64,000 nucleotides of DNA from Apostichopus japonicus (taxonomy: Eukaryota; Echinodermata; Holothuroidea; Aspidochirotida; Stichopodidae), in the NCBI RefSeq assembly GCF_037975245.1, contig NC_092572.1:31593989-31657988 (forward strand). The letters run 5' to 3'. The translations under genes were made by a program, and so were the position numbers. Below are positions 23,798 through 36,634 of this stretch, piece after piece. Numbering within the stretch: position 1 is the first letter of the stretch; the number at the start of each line of letters is the position of its first letter. The notes under the pieces are model-generated. The model worked only from the letters and a program-made list of their open reading frames with translations. It ran no database searches and had not been told where the DNA came from.

Positions 23798-25863
23798 ACA
23801 AAGAGAGCTTATTCCTGAAATGCTTACAACAGAAGATAAAGAGTTGGTTTGAAACCATGACTCCTGTCCCCTGGATGAAGTCTTGTCAATGGAAATCAAG
23901 TGATCTCTTTATAGCCAGCGGCTTAGTCTTAACAAATTCTGGTTCAAAAATATCTAGCAGAGAAGTTGACCGAAAATGTAAGCTACACTACCTAGATATC
24001 TTTACTGATGAAAGACTAAAAGCAGAGACTCGAATCATTCTGGAAGGACAGCCAGGCTCCGGCAAGACAATGCTCTCCTCTCAGTTGGCCTATGACTGGT
24101 GTTGTGGAAAGCTTATGGATATCCCCATGGTCATCTATCTGCCCTTGAAAATTGTTGATGACATGACAATTATTCAAGCTATCAAGATGTTTTACATTCG
24201 TAAAGGCATTCCCATCACAGAAGAGGATATTGAGTCTATGCTTAACAGTGGTAAGAAGAAAGTCTACCTCATATTGGATGGGTTAGAAGAATACAATGGT
24301 GTAACCAAAGATGGAAGTCCCTCAGAAGTCATGAGAGTCATGACAAAGGAGAAACTGTCCAACTGCATTGTTATGATCACAAATAGGACAGATTATACCA
24401 AGCATCTACCTCCAGGTCCAATGTTGAAGATAGGAAGCTTTGGTGAGGACGAAAGGAATGAATACATTAAAAAGGTCTTCTCTGATGATGTCAAAAGGCA
24501 AGAAGAAGTAAAGGAATTGATTGATAATGTTCCATTTATTCTTGATCTTTGTAATGTTCCACTACTCTTTGTGTTGTTAGTACATAACATTGATAGATTA
24601 GGAAAGTTACAAGAGGGTCAGCTTGACAGGGTTACTCCTTTTGTGAAGGCCATTGTAGACATTCTGTGTTCTGTGCAGGATGAGGAAGACAACCAGAGTC
24701 ATCTATCTAACCAGCAGCCGGAATCAGTTTGTGAAGAGGATGAGAGCAGGTTAGAGAGTGAAGCATTTATCAAGCAGGAGGAATATGGAGTAGCTGGTGC
24801 TAAGTTTGCTGAGTGGGAGCCTGAGGCACAATCATCTGGTCACCACACACATGATTTCACACTGAAGAATCATGCTACCATTAAGTTTGATCCTGATTCT
24901 TTTGTATATCATGGACGGGAAGATGTTTCATTTGTTTCATCAGATTCGGAAAAGGATGAAGAAAGTACATCTGACACTGAAGAGACCCCTGGGTCACTTC
25001 TGGAATATACTAGTGAAGAGTATGAGAGCAGTTCAGAGAGTCATGATTCAACAGACTCCCAAGATACATGCATTACATTGGAGGAACTTGCATTTAATGG
25101 CCTCTGTAAAGGAAACAAACAATTGTTTTGGCAGAAAAACTTTGTGGATAGATGTGTCAGCGATAGCAAAACATGGATAGATGCTGGGTTACTTGTTGTT
25201 GAGGAAGGAACTCCAGTTAATTCCCCTGATAGAAATCTTCAGAACGACTCACGCAGTAGAACTACCCAGTCACTGAACACATCTAATGTTACTTCAGAGA
25301 TAAAAAGAGGGGTACCACCTGAACCTGATATTTTGGCATCTGACAATCAATCAGAGAGGAATCCAATATTGGAATCGAAAGAGAAAAAATCAGAACCTTT
25401 ACTGAACAGAAAAACTTCGAAATATATCTCGCTACAGGTCAAATTCCTTCATAAGTTAATTCAAGAGTGGTTTGCAGCAAAGTATTTAGCCCGCCTCTTC
25501 TGGGGTCACAAAACAACTGAACACCATTACAAGTATCAATTGTTCAGAGAACACTTGGCTAACATAGACCCAGCTGATCTCTATTATATCTTGCGCTTCA
25601 CTTGTCACATCTGTCCTCCCAGCTTTCATTTCATTGCCAGTTTTCTCATGAGAGACTTTACAACAGGAGATGGTGAGATTCCTGATTACATCATGAACTG
25701 CATCTGCCTCTGTTTTGCCGAGTATGATGGTTACAAAGGACACAAGTTCAAGGACATTGTCACAGAGATCTTTAGAAGAGAATCCGTCAACTTCAGCTCT
25801 GAAGATAGTCAACTGCTGCTGAGGTCAAAGGTTTCTATGCTCACCTTTGCTTCAAGATCAAAG
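23798..25863 (+). CDS. NACHT ATPase exon with long acidic insert
   Basis: A 689-codon exon. It starts at TTAAAG|AC (completing the Asp of DKESLFLK) and ends in phase 0 at TCAAAG|GTAAAG. Walker A is GQPGSGKT (24046-24069), preceded by IILE. Walker B is VYLILDGLEEYNG (Asp at 24277), with the DG-E-E pattern of NACHT proteins. The sensor-1 strand is IVMITNRTDY, where many NACHTs have TSRP. GSFGEDERNEYIKKVF is the usual post-sensor motif. LSNCI, FILDLCNVPLLFVLL and a winged-helix-like LEELAFNGL follow, then FLHKLIQEWFAAKYLA, the conserved helix C-terminal to the winged helix. Between about 24670 and 25080 lies an unusual acidic, Ser-rich stretch of about 135 residues, with a second Ser/Asn-rich loop near 25200-25400. 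The family binds ATP/dNTP and oligomerises to trigger death or immune signalling. Confidence 0.93.
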
Positions 25864-26302
25864 GTAAAGTGTGAATACAACTTTCTTAGCTCAAATACAG
25901 CAAATCTCTGCTTATATCCCGATATCTGTGATACATAATATGAAGTGTGCATGAATACCACATTCACTTTTTCCAGTGTCGAGTACAGCATCAATCCATA
26001 GGATACAAAATTAAAGGTGTATATGTCACCAATTTGTGCTAAAACTTAAGTAAATCTAGTATGTTGAGATATTGATGAGGTAAGTACATTTTAAATATGT
26101 TACCTCTTGAAACGTATCTTTCAATCCAGAGAAAAAAAATGATCTTTAGTACAAGATCGACCTAATGTATTCATTCTGGGGATATCAGACTAATATATTA
26201 ATTGATCTACAGGTTATTCTGTGAGGTTTATGTTTTCCACTTGTTATTGTTGGGTACTGATTTCAGGTTGACATACTACAATATCTGTGAATTATTCTCC
26301 AG

Positions 26303-26505
26303 ATTCCAATCAAATATCTGAAGCTTTCAGATGTTGTGGAAAAAATTACAGAGAAAGCCCTGATCTTGAAGGCTGATGTCTCGCTGGGAGTTTTGAATAC
26401 CCTGAGGGCTATTGAAGTGATTCGGTGGGACCAGAAGCTGATTGAACAAGATTATAAAGATCTCATTAAATTCATTATCAACAATGAAAAGGTTGAAGTA
26501 GCACG
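26303..26505 (+). CDS. Helical exon C-terminal to NACHT
   Basis: The acceptor CTCCAG and donor ACG|GTGAGG frame a phase 0 to 2 exon. The translation, starting IPIKYLKLSDVVEKITEKAL, reads as amphipathic helices, like the helical or repeat segment after a NACHT winged helix. No leucine-rich repeat consensus is seen. Confidence 0.7.
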
Positions 26506-27464
26506 GTGAGGACTAATTCAAAGTCGGCAAACCAAACTAAAGCTTTCACTCAATGTGATATTGAAAATAAGGTTATATTGGAATGTGTGATTTATAGAGT
26601 TAATAAAGAACATTCAGCAGAAATATATACAAGCATTTGATATCTATAAGCAATGGGGGGAACCATGTAAAATGTTTGGCTTTCTCACTGCATCATTACT
26701 TTTTCTGACAGTCTGCTACATCAATTTACCTAGTCATAATTTACTCCACTCCTTGCTTACCTGTCTCCCCACAAGCTTAGCTCCTTTTTATTCGACCATG
26801 TCTAGGGTGAACTGGTAACCTTTTTAGCACTGTACACCTTCTATAACCAGTGCTATTGGTCAAAGTCAATCCTTCTCTTTGTTCCACCAATGGTGCCTTG
26901 AAATGTTATCGTGGACAAATCATCATTTGTCGTTTTGATCTGCATATTATTAAGTATCATTATATCAATATTTTTTGTCTTAAAATTTCCAGTTAAAAGC
27001 TCTCCTCTTAAATGATAAGTTCTTAACTGCTCTCACTATCATGAGAGCTCATTAGATTTCTGGGTTCACCAGTTCCAAAACTGAAACAAGCCTACTCAAC
27101 AGTTATAATATCTGTAAAATGTACACTAGGTTGATAGGTGCCCCCTTCTACACATGAGACTTCTATATCAAAGGTCATTTGAGGTCAGCAATGGTCAAAA
27201 TATGAAAATCTTGTGTAATTAGGTGATTCCAAGAGTTAGTATGTATGTATTTTGGGTGGGTGGGTGAGCATGGCTGGTCTCAGTTCTCCTTTTACAAAAT
27301 ACACTATTTATCATAATATATAATTGTAGAAAACTAAGCATTTTCCTGAAAAATAAAGGCCTATGCCCTCTACCTTATTCTTTTTATGTTAATTTATCTA
27401 ACAAATATATTTATTTCTTTCTTAATAAAATTCTATTTTATCGCACATTTTACTTTTTTCCTAG

Positions 27465-27541
27465 CTTACTATTACCAAGTCCACCGGTGGCTGTGAAAGA
27501 TGAAAAATATCTGAATAGCTTACAATCCCGAAACATTTCAG
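27465..27541 (+). CDS. Short exon after NACHT module
   Basis: It is bounded by TTTTTTCCTAG and CAG|GTAGCG. The two carried-over bases complete an Arg, followed by LLLPSPPVAVKDEKYLNSLQ. It leaves one base. Support is splice consensus plus phase match on both sides. No known domain. Confidence 0.55.
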
Positions 27542-28262
27542 GTAGCGTACATTCTGTTTCACGAATAACAAGAGCTTGGTAATTAGATGTAACAGATATC
27601 CTCTGTATATGATACTATAACTTTGCCTGACATTTCTTAAAGCTGTTTCATTCTAGTCCTGCTTCTGCATAGTGGTAAGAAACGTAACTCTGTCCAGCAT
27701 GTTGAAAAAATGGAACTTAAGGCTTTTAGCCCGCAAAATGGTATTAATTGTATCAACAGTTAAGCGGGTAGATTATAATCAAAGCTTGGACAAGCTGACA
27801 TCAGAAAACTTTATTCCATTCGCAACTAGACTCAATAACAGTGATAAAAATCATTACAAGGAAGTGTGAAGACAGCAATTCAAGAAGGTGTTACATTTGT
27901 TTTAGTGTGTGTATGAGTGTAGAGCAGTGAAGTAGATTGAACATGATCAGCTGAGTAAAATAAATTACTACAGTGAAAGGGATTAGGCACAGTTAATTAG
28001 CTGCATTAGTGCCTGTATTTGTTCAGGAGGGAGGAAATATTTTAGATTATATTAGTGCAAAATGTTGTGGTTTTCCCTAAGTTTCATCGTGAAGCAATTT
28101 ATATGATAAGAATGAATGCCAATATTACCTGTAACTTTGAAATGTAATTTTTATCCTAAAAACAGAGAAATGTGGCAACGAATACAAAAATGTGTGTTCA
28201 ATAAAATATCCCATGTGAGAGTGGCTGAGGGTCTCATTGTTATCTACTTATACTCATTTCAG

Positions 28263-28324
28263 TTGAATGGATCATTGGAGCAAACTTAATTCACACATTA
28301 AATGGGACAACTGGAGAATGGATG
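28263..28324 (+). CDS. Short exon after NACHT module
   Basis: It lies between a TTTCAG acceptor and an ATG|GTGAGA donor. With one base carried in it reads VEWIIGANLIHTLNGTTGEW plus Met, and ends in phase 0. No known domain. It may form the end of the helical region. Confidence 0.55.
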
Positions 28325-28379
28325 GTGAGATGCATTATCTTGTATTTTTTTAAATTATTGTCCTTCATTTCAGATTGTG

Positions 28380-30192
28380 TTCTGAAATTCATCAGAAAAC
28401 ACAATAACTCACCAAGCGTGTGGTCCACAAACTTCAAACTCTGTATGTTTATAACCGTTCATAGCTCTTGGGTGCTTTAGTTAATTTGCAATGTCAAATG
28501 TCATTTGACTTCACCTTCGGACAGGTGAATTGATGAATGTCATACTTGGGTGGTAGGTGCTCCATAAAGCAGCTTTGGTAGAGGTTAAAGGTCAAGTGAG
28601 GTCAACAGGAGGAAAACTTTGACAGTGTAAACAAGCAGACTCAATTAATCTGGCGAATCACATGTTATGTGGTTGCCCCTCAGTAAGTTCTAGGTTGCTT
28701 TAGTTATTGGGAAATTCCAATTGGGGTGAGTAGATGTCAAATTTCAAATTATTGTAATTTTGAATAACTCCAAAAGTCAAAGGATAGCTTTGACGAACTT
28801 TACACGTGGTACGTAGCTCAACCATATTGAGTACTCAAATGTCACTCATGGTAACAAATATTAGCTCCAAAAGTAAAACTTGGATGAACTTCACACTTGG
28901 TATGTGGATCCAGCCTCAAAGTATAAAAACTGTCTGTACACAGAAGTCAGTAAATATTCTGACACACTGTAAATGTTGCATGGAACCACTAAGCCTCTTG
29001 GTTTACTGGTTTATTCCTTAACAAAGTGCAAACAAGTATAAGTGATTCTTGTGTGTTTGTGTGTGTGTGTGTAAATGATATATACCTTCTAAAACATAAT
29101 TAACCATCGTGGAATATCAAGCATTGCATGAAGATATCTCTGGGAAAGCTGTTGGCTGTTTTCATTATTGTGGTGGTCAGAACTCATCTTAATCCTAGAT
29201 TTTAGTATGTTTTAGTGGAGATCAAATGTCAATGGAGAACTGAAGAATGCAAATTTAATAGTTGTAGCTTTGCTGAATATATTTTCTTGGCTGTTTGTTA
29301 TAGAATGAGGTTGAGAAAATTTAATATCACCATTGGTCAATATAATTAACAGTATCAGTAAATCTCATACTTGGTACATTAGGTAGGTACACCTTCATGA
29401 ATACTACCCTTGTAGTAGTTTTGGCAAGGATCATATGTCATATTAATGTCAGCAAATGGTCAAAAACTTTGATAACTGTGTAAACATTTTACGAGTGTCA
29501 TACTTTATAATGACTTCTTGGTTGCCACTCATTTCGTGTTACAATATTGTACAAAGGTTTCAATCAAATTGGAACACTGTATACAGTAGTTAGAAGGTGA
29601 AATATGTATCAGAGAAGTGGTGCTCTTGTATTGAGGGACTTTCACAACATATGTCTTGTCCCACATGTTATCTTTGCTGTCTGCTCTATTATACCTAATT
29701 CCCTGCGATGTACGCTAGAAGTTTTTTTTAAGGAAAGTTGTAAACGATCAAAATATTTCACAATGAAAATGAAATAATGCCATGAGCCTCCTTCCTTAAT
29801 AACAGTTGTTTAAGGGCTTATGATCGATATAATTTATCCTAAAGCTAAACAGGAAAATACCCCATATTATATAAAACATCCATCTGACTTTTTATCCAAC
29901 ATCAGAAAGCTGTTTGGTCTGGATTTGGGTAATTTTTTTTTGTATATTGAAAGATCCTTTAGTGATATGTGATGAAAAAAAATGTGTTGATGTAATGAGA
30001 AATGGAGCTTGAAGTTTGTGATCTTCTAATTTTATTACATTTTATTGAGATGACCTACATCAGCAAACTCATTAAACAAAAATCTATATATAACAAGGCA
30101 TCGCAAATTCTCTGGGATTTTTGGTTCATGATATAGTTTCTATCAGGTTTGTATGATTTTCCACCATATGTATTTGTGTCTTTCAAATTTAG
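28380..30192. repeat. Intron with AGGTCA-rich dispersed repeat
   Basis: Diverged modules of the dispersed family (GGTCAAGTGAGGTCAACAGG, AACTTTGACAGTGTAAACAA, AAACTTGGATGAACTTCACA) run from about 28380 to 29060 and 29200 to 29560. The ORFs here follow repeat phrases and are not genes. Confidence 0.6.
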
Positions 30193-30250
30193 AAATTTAG
30201 ATTACCAGGGAGGATGTCAGCAAAACTATCATCACTGAAACCAATCACTG
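30193..30250 (+). CDS. Short linker exon
   Basis: Starts after TTTCAAATTTAG, ends ACTG|GTGAGT, and encodes KFRLPGRMSAKLSSLKPIT. Of two possible acceptors, this one keeps the frame with the next exon. The other (start 30201) would create a TGA at the junction. Basic and Ser-rich, no domain. Confidence 0.45.
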
Positions 30251-30734
30251 GTGAGTTTCTGGTATTAATAGGAACAATCATTTTAAAATGTGTATCCCTG
30301 TAACTGTAGAACAAGCGCTGAAGTACATAAAATCATCTGTAACCACAATTGAAGCAGTCATACATAGCCACGTCTGGATTGCTACTGATAAATGAAGGTT
30401 CTGTATTCTCAGTGTTGTTGACGTTCTTTGCCCTGATGGTCCTACAAGCCCTGTCCTTTCAGTACTTGTTACTAACTTCACCTGTGTTCTTATTGACCAG
30501 CCCTTGAAAAAACTATGGAGGCTGGCTTTAAAGTATACTTACTAAAGGTTCAGTCAACTTCTGAAAATGTCAGGACAAAACTAGACTTTACAGACTTTTT
30601 TTGTCGTTGGACTGGCTTATGATTTTTTATATATTGCATGAAAGATTGGTACAGTTGATGATATGATGTGTTCTATAACTGTTTTTGTGGTTAATTCAAA
30701 TACATTTTTATGTCACTTTTCTCCATCAATAAAG

Positions 30735-30799
30735 ACGAAACAAATAAAACAGTGGAACAACAAGAAGACAAACTCAACGATGTTCCAAGCAAAGGAAAG
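30735..30799 (+). CDS. Short linker exon
   Basis: It follows AATAAAG and ends AAAG|GTAAGT. With one base carried in it reads DETNKTVEQQEDKLNDVPSK plus GK, and ends in phase 0. Hydrophilic and probably disordered. From here all linker exons I found are phase 0-0. Confidence 0.6.
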
Positions 30800-32226
30800 G
30801 TAAGTTAAGAATCATGACTCACTTTTGAAATGTTCTCCAATGTAATAAGACCTGTTGGGAGTTTATGGATTGTCCAGATCATATATACATACCAAAATTT
30901 TCTTTTTAAATACCATCACACATAAGAAGTAGACCTTGTAGATGTAATTTTTCTAATAACTTCTAAAATAATAAGTACATCAAACTTAGAGCATCAAAAG
31001 GATCTTCAGACGCAGACATAAAAGAAAAGGGAGGAAAACAGACCAAACAGACATTTTCACATACTCACAGATTTATCAAGCTGTTTGGGACACTGGACAA
31101 TGTATGGGGTACAGTTAGTACAATGGGCAGTGAAATAAAATGACGTAGGAGGTGAAAGGATTACTGAAGATGAAAATGGATGCAGCATATAAACTATGCA
31201 GTAAACTACAATGAAGAAAAACGTTACGAAAAAAGATTTAAAAAAATCAAATAAGTAATTATGAGTCTGTAAGGTGACGAGAAAAGGGATTAGGCTGAAA
31301 TATGACTGATATGTTGCCTTATGATAACTGATACTTATGAGATAATTTTGTGTGACAAGATTGCTAATGGCATGTTCAGCTTAATTGTGTAAGTTATTGT
31401 ACACAGGAATTAAGCTTAATCTTTGACAGTGCAGTACATCGCACATTGGTGAAATCAAATCAAAGTTGGAATGACATTCCACTCTGTTATTATCAATCTA
31501 GTTCCATTTTGTTTGAAGCACATATCTTATTGTTGCAACTATTATGTATGTGTATTGCAATTGCAGCAAACTTTGTAGTACTGAGAGGCACACCCTTCTG
31601 AAATTTGACATTCATTCGTCTTATATATAATAGGATTGACCACAGGTTTATGTGCATGGTATTTCATAAATCTGGAATAAATGTTATATCTTACTGTTTA
31701 ACTGAAATGTTTTATTATTTACTATGTACTGAGGCCTTAAATGATGACGGAGACTAAATTAACTTTCAGATGATGAGTAAATTGTATTTATACTGTGAGT
31801 CGATAAATATTTGAAGATATACAGGTTGCTTGTGTCATAATATTATGACCTTAGATACATCTTTGATATTAATAATAAGTCTTGCAGATATTATACTGAT
31901 AAGTTGAATTATTTAGTGAATGGAATTTTCTAAATGTCTAGATACAGTGCATGCAGATGCTGCACCAGAAATTCCAAAATAGAGGGACAAGTGGGGTGTG
32001 GGAGGCAAACAGAGGTTGGAGAGAATTTTGAAGTGTACAAGAGGACCTGTGTAAAGTGCATATCACAGGAAACTTAAGCAGTGACTAGCTGAGTTACGTT
32101 TCTAACAGCAAATTTAAAGCACAAATTATATGTGAGAGACAAGTCAGTTTCTATGAAATGCATTTCAAAGCCCTGGTGGGGGTTCCATAGTGAGAAACTC
32201 CCAGAAGTTGTTGGAAAACGTAATTA
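30800..32226. repeat. Intron; part of a dispersed repeat at its right end
   Basis: No coding sequence. From about 31930 to 32226 it matches the family seen at 40250-40400 and 63540-63680 (GTGACTAGCTGAG, CTAACAGCAA-TTTAAA, GCATTTCAAAGC, CCCAGAAGTT). The match resumes at about 36640 beyond the inserted DNA transposon. Confidence 0.55.
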
Positions 32227-33677
32227 AAAGGTCAAGTGACACGTAGACTTGACTTTACATACTTTAAAACTTAACAATTCTTATGTTAAGAAAAACACAA
32301 CAACGCGATCATTTTTCGTCTCCAAAGGGGTAGAAATCGGTAAAAAGTACGAGTACGTAATAGATTCAGTGACGTCATGGGGGGGGGTTGCAATATCTGT
32401 TCAGAATTTTTCAAAAGCCTTCAGTACCAGTTTGGGAAGTACATAACAGTAATAAATAATAAAAACTCAAGTTTATTTTTTGTATGTATTCTCTATTGTA
32501 AGCAAAGCTGTCGCTTCTAGTAGCCTGCCAACAAAATCTGGATGATTGAAATGTCAAATATACTAGCCTAAAATAAAAGAACAGTTTGAATAAAGTAGCC
32601 TAAACCACTATGTCAATGGGATCTGGATAGCTTAGGCTTTCATTTTAATAAAAGTGTAATGGAAATAAATCTGAAATTGTTCATTAATCCATGGAATATC
32701 AAGGTTACTTGCTAATAAATGGGAACAAGAGCATCAATGACGCAGTATCTCAATACTGGAAGTTTTAATTTTGATTCCTAATTTCAAATCTTTGCTCTGT
32801 CGATACCACTGTTGAAAGACAATTCTATTCTATTCTCTTTCATAAACATTAAACCGCAGATAACAAACCAATCGCTGAGAAGTAATATGTCACGTGCCCA
32901 TAATAAACCATAAACATCGAATAATAATTAACAAATGAGCAGGAAAACGTGGGCAAAAGTTCCCTACAAACAAGCTTTGGAGCGTGTGCAAAAAAGGTCT
33001 GCCAAAGTGTGTTTTCAGCCCGATTTGGCCCGATTTGGACATACATCGGTGAAAAGGTCATAAAATGAGATACAATTCTGGAATAAAAAATAGTAACTTT
33101 TGTTGGTCTATATGATATATTTTCCTCTGGAATTCCAGAGGAAAAGAACTTTGTTTCAAGACGCTGAAATTTTGTTAAGAGAAGAGAGAGTCCCACTTAC
33201 TGTTACAATATCTCTATACATGTAATGTACTGAGATAAAAAAATCACATTTTATCCCATGCGGGGAACAAGCAGCAAATTTCTGTCAATTCATTTCGAGA
33301 AAAACAAAAAATTTGGCAACATGTTTGAAACACCAAATTCGCATACAAATATTAAGTCAGCATGAAATTGATATTTATGAAGTCTATGCTCTCTAGAGAG
33401 GAATACTTGTCATTGGAACTTTTGTTTAAATATAATGTTATTACTTAGTTACAATGGAAACCAGATGTAAGTAAAACTTTAATTTAAGACTAGCAACTTC
33501 CCTAAAGGCTGGTAGTGACCTGTTAATTAACACTGCCCTGCAGCTGTGCCAAAACATCCAGTGAACAGACGATTCACAGAGTTGATTGCTCCCCACTACA
33601 ATGAAACAAAATTAGAAATTGGGAGGCCATCAACCACTTCAGCAAAGCTTTTGAAATCTGCTTCGGTGTTGTTTTAT

Positions 33678-33827
33678 GGCATCCTCATTGTTCGGATGAA
33701 CATAGAAGCTTGCAAGTGGTGGTGGCTCTTCTCTGACAGGAACAGGACACTCCTCTCCAAGAGTTCCACTTCTGCAGAAGTTGTGCAAGCAATCAAAATG
33801 TTCCCATACGTAATCTGTAGAACAGTA
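33678..33827 (-). CDS. Possible minus-strand exon, unknown
   Basis: After a good acceptor (TTACTGTTCTACAG) on the minus strand, a frame reads YVWEHFDCLHNFCRSGTLGE and then PVPVREEPPPLASFYVHPNN, stopping after FQKLC. It might belong to the transposon's protein. I do not recognise it, and a competing frame is also open. Confidence 0.2.
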
Positions 33828-34524
33828 AAGATATGAAGAATAATATAATAATAGTTCATAAAAACATACCATTTAGACAGAGGCACTCCAATCACTCCAT
33901 TTCGGTCAATAGTCATGGCACAATGCACAGTTGTCAGTCAAGTCTTTGGATGCCCAACTAAGGTGACAGCTGATACACCTCGATTGGTGTGGATACATGG
34001 GTCAGTTTTTACCTGACAACTTGTGCCTGAACAATACCAATATATTTTTTACATATTACAACAGAAACCCTAAACCTGTTTGTGCACCTAATATTATGGA
34101 TTATGTCATCTTTAGCAGGATGTGTGGTCATTGTCTCAGTAGCTAAACCACTGTTTATGTAGTAAAGTAAACATGTGGACAGAGTAACATCCTGTCCCAT
34201 CCCCTTGTAATCCATGGTAAAAGGGTGTATAAGATGCAACTTTTAACATTTGTATTCAATAGCAGATATCCAGCCAAGTGAAGATATAATATACTCTGTT
34301 AAATCCAACTACTTGTTTGTTCCTTTATTTCTTGTTCACATACAGCTGTGACAACTCTACCAGATACAGTATGTATACGCTAATTGAAGTAAAAACTGAT
34401 GGCCTCACTACACATTCCAGACTGCCCCACAGTGTTGGTGTCAAAATTAATAATGATCCTCTTTCCAGAATGTGATAGCACCAATAGATTTTCCAGACAA
34501 ATCTACTATCAATCTTGAAAATTA

Positions 34525-34775
34525 CCTTGAAGCGTCATCTTTGTCATGTTCAGATTCATCAGATGAGTGAACTAATGGAGTATAGTCCGGACTACCTGGC
34601 GGTTTTTCGGTGTATCCCGATGAGGATGCCACAGCAGCAGACGGACCATCATAGCCACTGTGAGATGGCCCTGGTTGCTTTGATGGTGTTCTTGTCTCTG
34701 TTGGTCCAGTCAGCAACTTCAATGGTGGTAGGGGGACCAGTGACCACTGGACTTCTACATGTGTTACATTAACTG
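34525..34775 (-). CDS. Possible minus-strand exon of the transposon
   Basis: An acceptor-like TTTTCAG near 34776 opens a frame that runs through KLLTGPTETRTPSKQPGPSH and ends DESEHDKDDASR at a CAAG|GTAATT donor. It is Pro/Ser/acid-rich, fitting a spacer between a DNA-binding and a catalytic domain. No domain is recognised, and I could not join it in phase to the THAP-like fragment. Confidence 0.3.
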
Positions 34776-36048
34776 AAAATTAGAATAAACGCATATTATA
34801 CCACACACATACAGTAGGCTGCTCTATGACAGGGGTCAGCTGCCTAGATGGCTCACTTATCTTTTCTCAAGGAGAGCATATTCTCCTACTTTATGTGGCT
34901 GCAAAAATATGGGCCACTCACACCATGAGCATTGCAAATGACTTCAGCTTGGTTTCATATAGTATAACTACAATGTTATCTCCCTTCTCTCAGTAACTAT
35001 AGATGTAGCCTATATATCTCCCTGTGAAGCCATCAGGTATAGCCTCCTCAACCACTCTCGTCAGGAAGGGGGATATGATGGATAAAATACAATGTATGTT
35101 ATCCCCTAGTCAGCCTGCCCCGATGTGCAGTTTTAATTGCTACAGTATTTTGCTTTCAACGAGTACTGTTTCTAAAATGTTGGCCCTGTACTCACTTCTG
35201 CTATTGAATACTCTATAGATGTATGAGTTTTCCGTTTTTCCTTGTATTACCCTAGCTTACACTTCTCCACAACATTTCCTCCCCCACTCCCCCCCCCCAT
35301 TCATCACTCTATTTATAGGGACTTTTCGGGCGTCATACTGCTGCCTCCCTTTTGTCTGGTAGCTTGCCCCCCCCCCCCATATATATGCCTCGATGTTTTA
35401 CTGGTGGAGTTTCTTGTATCCCGTTCAAAACTGACTACTTAAATCTTTAATGCCTGTCACCACCCTCCCTCCCCCATTTCCCAACTGTTTTTCGGTAATT
35501 ACAAGCACATGTATATAAGATCATGCTACCTTTAGATGGAGATGTACATTCTGCAGAATCCATGCCTTTTTTTTCACTGCAGTTGGTTGGGGAACAGCTT
35601 CTAGATTAATCTAAGTATTGAAAATTGGGAAAGAAAATAACAAGGAAGTTATGAAAGTTCATTTAAGAAAGCAGTTTGATATGTTTGAAAGTACCTGTCA
35701 CAAGCGTTTTCTCTTGTAACAAAAATTGCAGCCCTACCACCAAAAATGGCAAAATATAAGGATGTCATTTACTGTGCAACATATGAGCTATGACTCTGAG
35801 TATGAAGATAGGTGGGATCACATTATTGGGCAAAATGACATGTAAACATGTGATGCTTATTATTCTGGATTTTTCATTATGTACCACTGATCAAATGCTT
35901 TAGTTAGCCCTAGCCTACGCCTAACTTTATCGTCGCCATACCTAATTTAGGGCCTAACTGAACGAAATTATAAGAATTAGCCTACTGTAAGTTAGTAATA
36001 ATACTAAGTCAGTCCTTGTAGTAGGCCTAGGCCAGAAAATACACTTAC

Positions 36049-36215
36049 TCTTTTCCGATCCAGCTTCGCAAGTACTGGTCTACTTGTTTCTATCTCTCCT
36101 CGAGATTTGAAGATACTTTCTCCAAATAGAGAAGGAACGGCATTGTCTTGTAGACGGCGAGCTGTTGGTGTTCCAAGTCCAAGTTGCGCGGATAGGCGAT
36201 AGGAAACGAATATTT
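36049..36215 (-). pseudogene. THAP-domain-like C-terminal fragment in the transposon
   Basis: On the minus strand a frame reads LGLGTPTARRLQDNAVPSLF, then GESIFKSREEIETSRPVLAK and LDRKR. It ends at a GTAAGT donor (36041-36048 on plus). The block R-R-L-x-x-x-AVPS-(hydrophobic)-F is the conserved end of THAP zinc fingers (AVPTIF motif), which bind DNA in P-element/Kolobok-type transposases and host THAP proteins. The Cys-x-Cys/Cys-x-x-His part is not found and an upstream in-frame stop lies near 36224. It is either a second exon or a decayed fragment. Confidence 0.35.
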
Positions 36216-36634
36216 AAATAGTGAAGTGCGCACTGCACACATAAGATTCGCTCGAAGGTCCAAGCCAATCTTTACTTAGGCAGCTAGGCTGGCTGAGTGC
36301 ACTGGTACTAAGCTATCGCTGTATCCAGTGTTTGACGAACACGAAACTTCCTTGTACTGTTGTGCACCCATTCTCATATGATATTTTGTTTACTGTCCGT
36401 GACGTATTGTTTGCGTCTTTGATCTTGGTTAGCATATTAGGCCTATTTAGTTTTGGCAACATTGGCAGTTCCCCCTGTGACGTCATTATCTTACGGGATG
36501 AGCTTGGTTATTAACTTAATTAAAACAGTAAAGAAACAATCGTGGAACTCCAAATTTGGAGTATAGGGTTTTGATATGTAGCTTCTCAATTTGTGCAAGT
36601 TTGAAGTGAATCTGTAACGTGTCACTTGACCTTT

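Larger units (their letters stand above)
32227..36634 (-). mobile_element. DNA transposon about 4.4 kb with 18-bp terminal inverted repeats
   Basis: The left terminus AAAGGTCAAGTGACACGT (32227-32244) is the exact reverse complement of 36617-36634. The element splits an older dispersed repeat, whose left part ends at about 32226 and right part resumes after 36634. Flanks show TTAA on the left (32224-32227) and TTAG on the right, so a TTAA target is possible but degenerate. The likely coding strand is minus. A fragment ending in the THAP-type motif RRLQDNAVPSLFGE occurs at about 36050-36215. THAP plus TTAA would suit a Kolobok-like element. The transposase core was not identified, and the superfamily is uncertain. 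Confidence 0.7.

Noticed and set aside
25486-25812. 108-codon minus-strand ORF
   Set aside because: Antisense shadow of the NACHT exon.
33546-33836. Plus-strand 96-codon ORF
   Set aside because: It lies inside the DNA transposon, overlaps open minus-strand frames, and has no recognisable motif.
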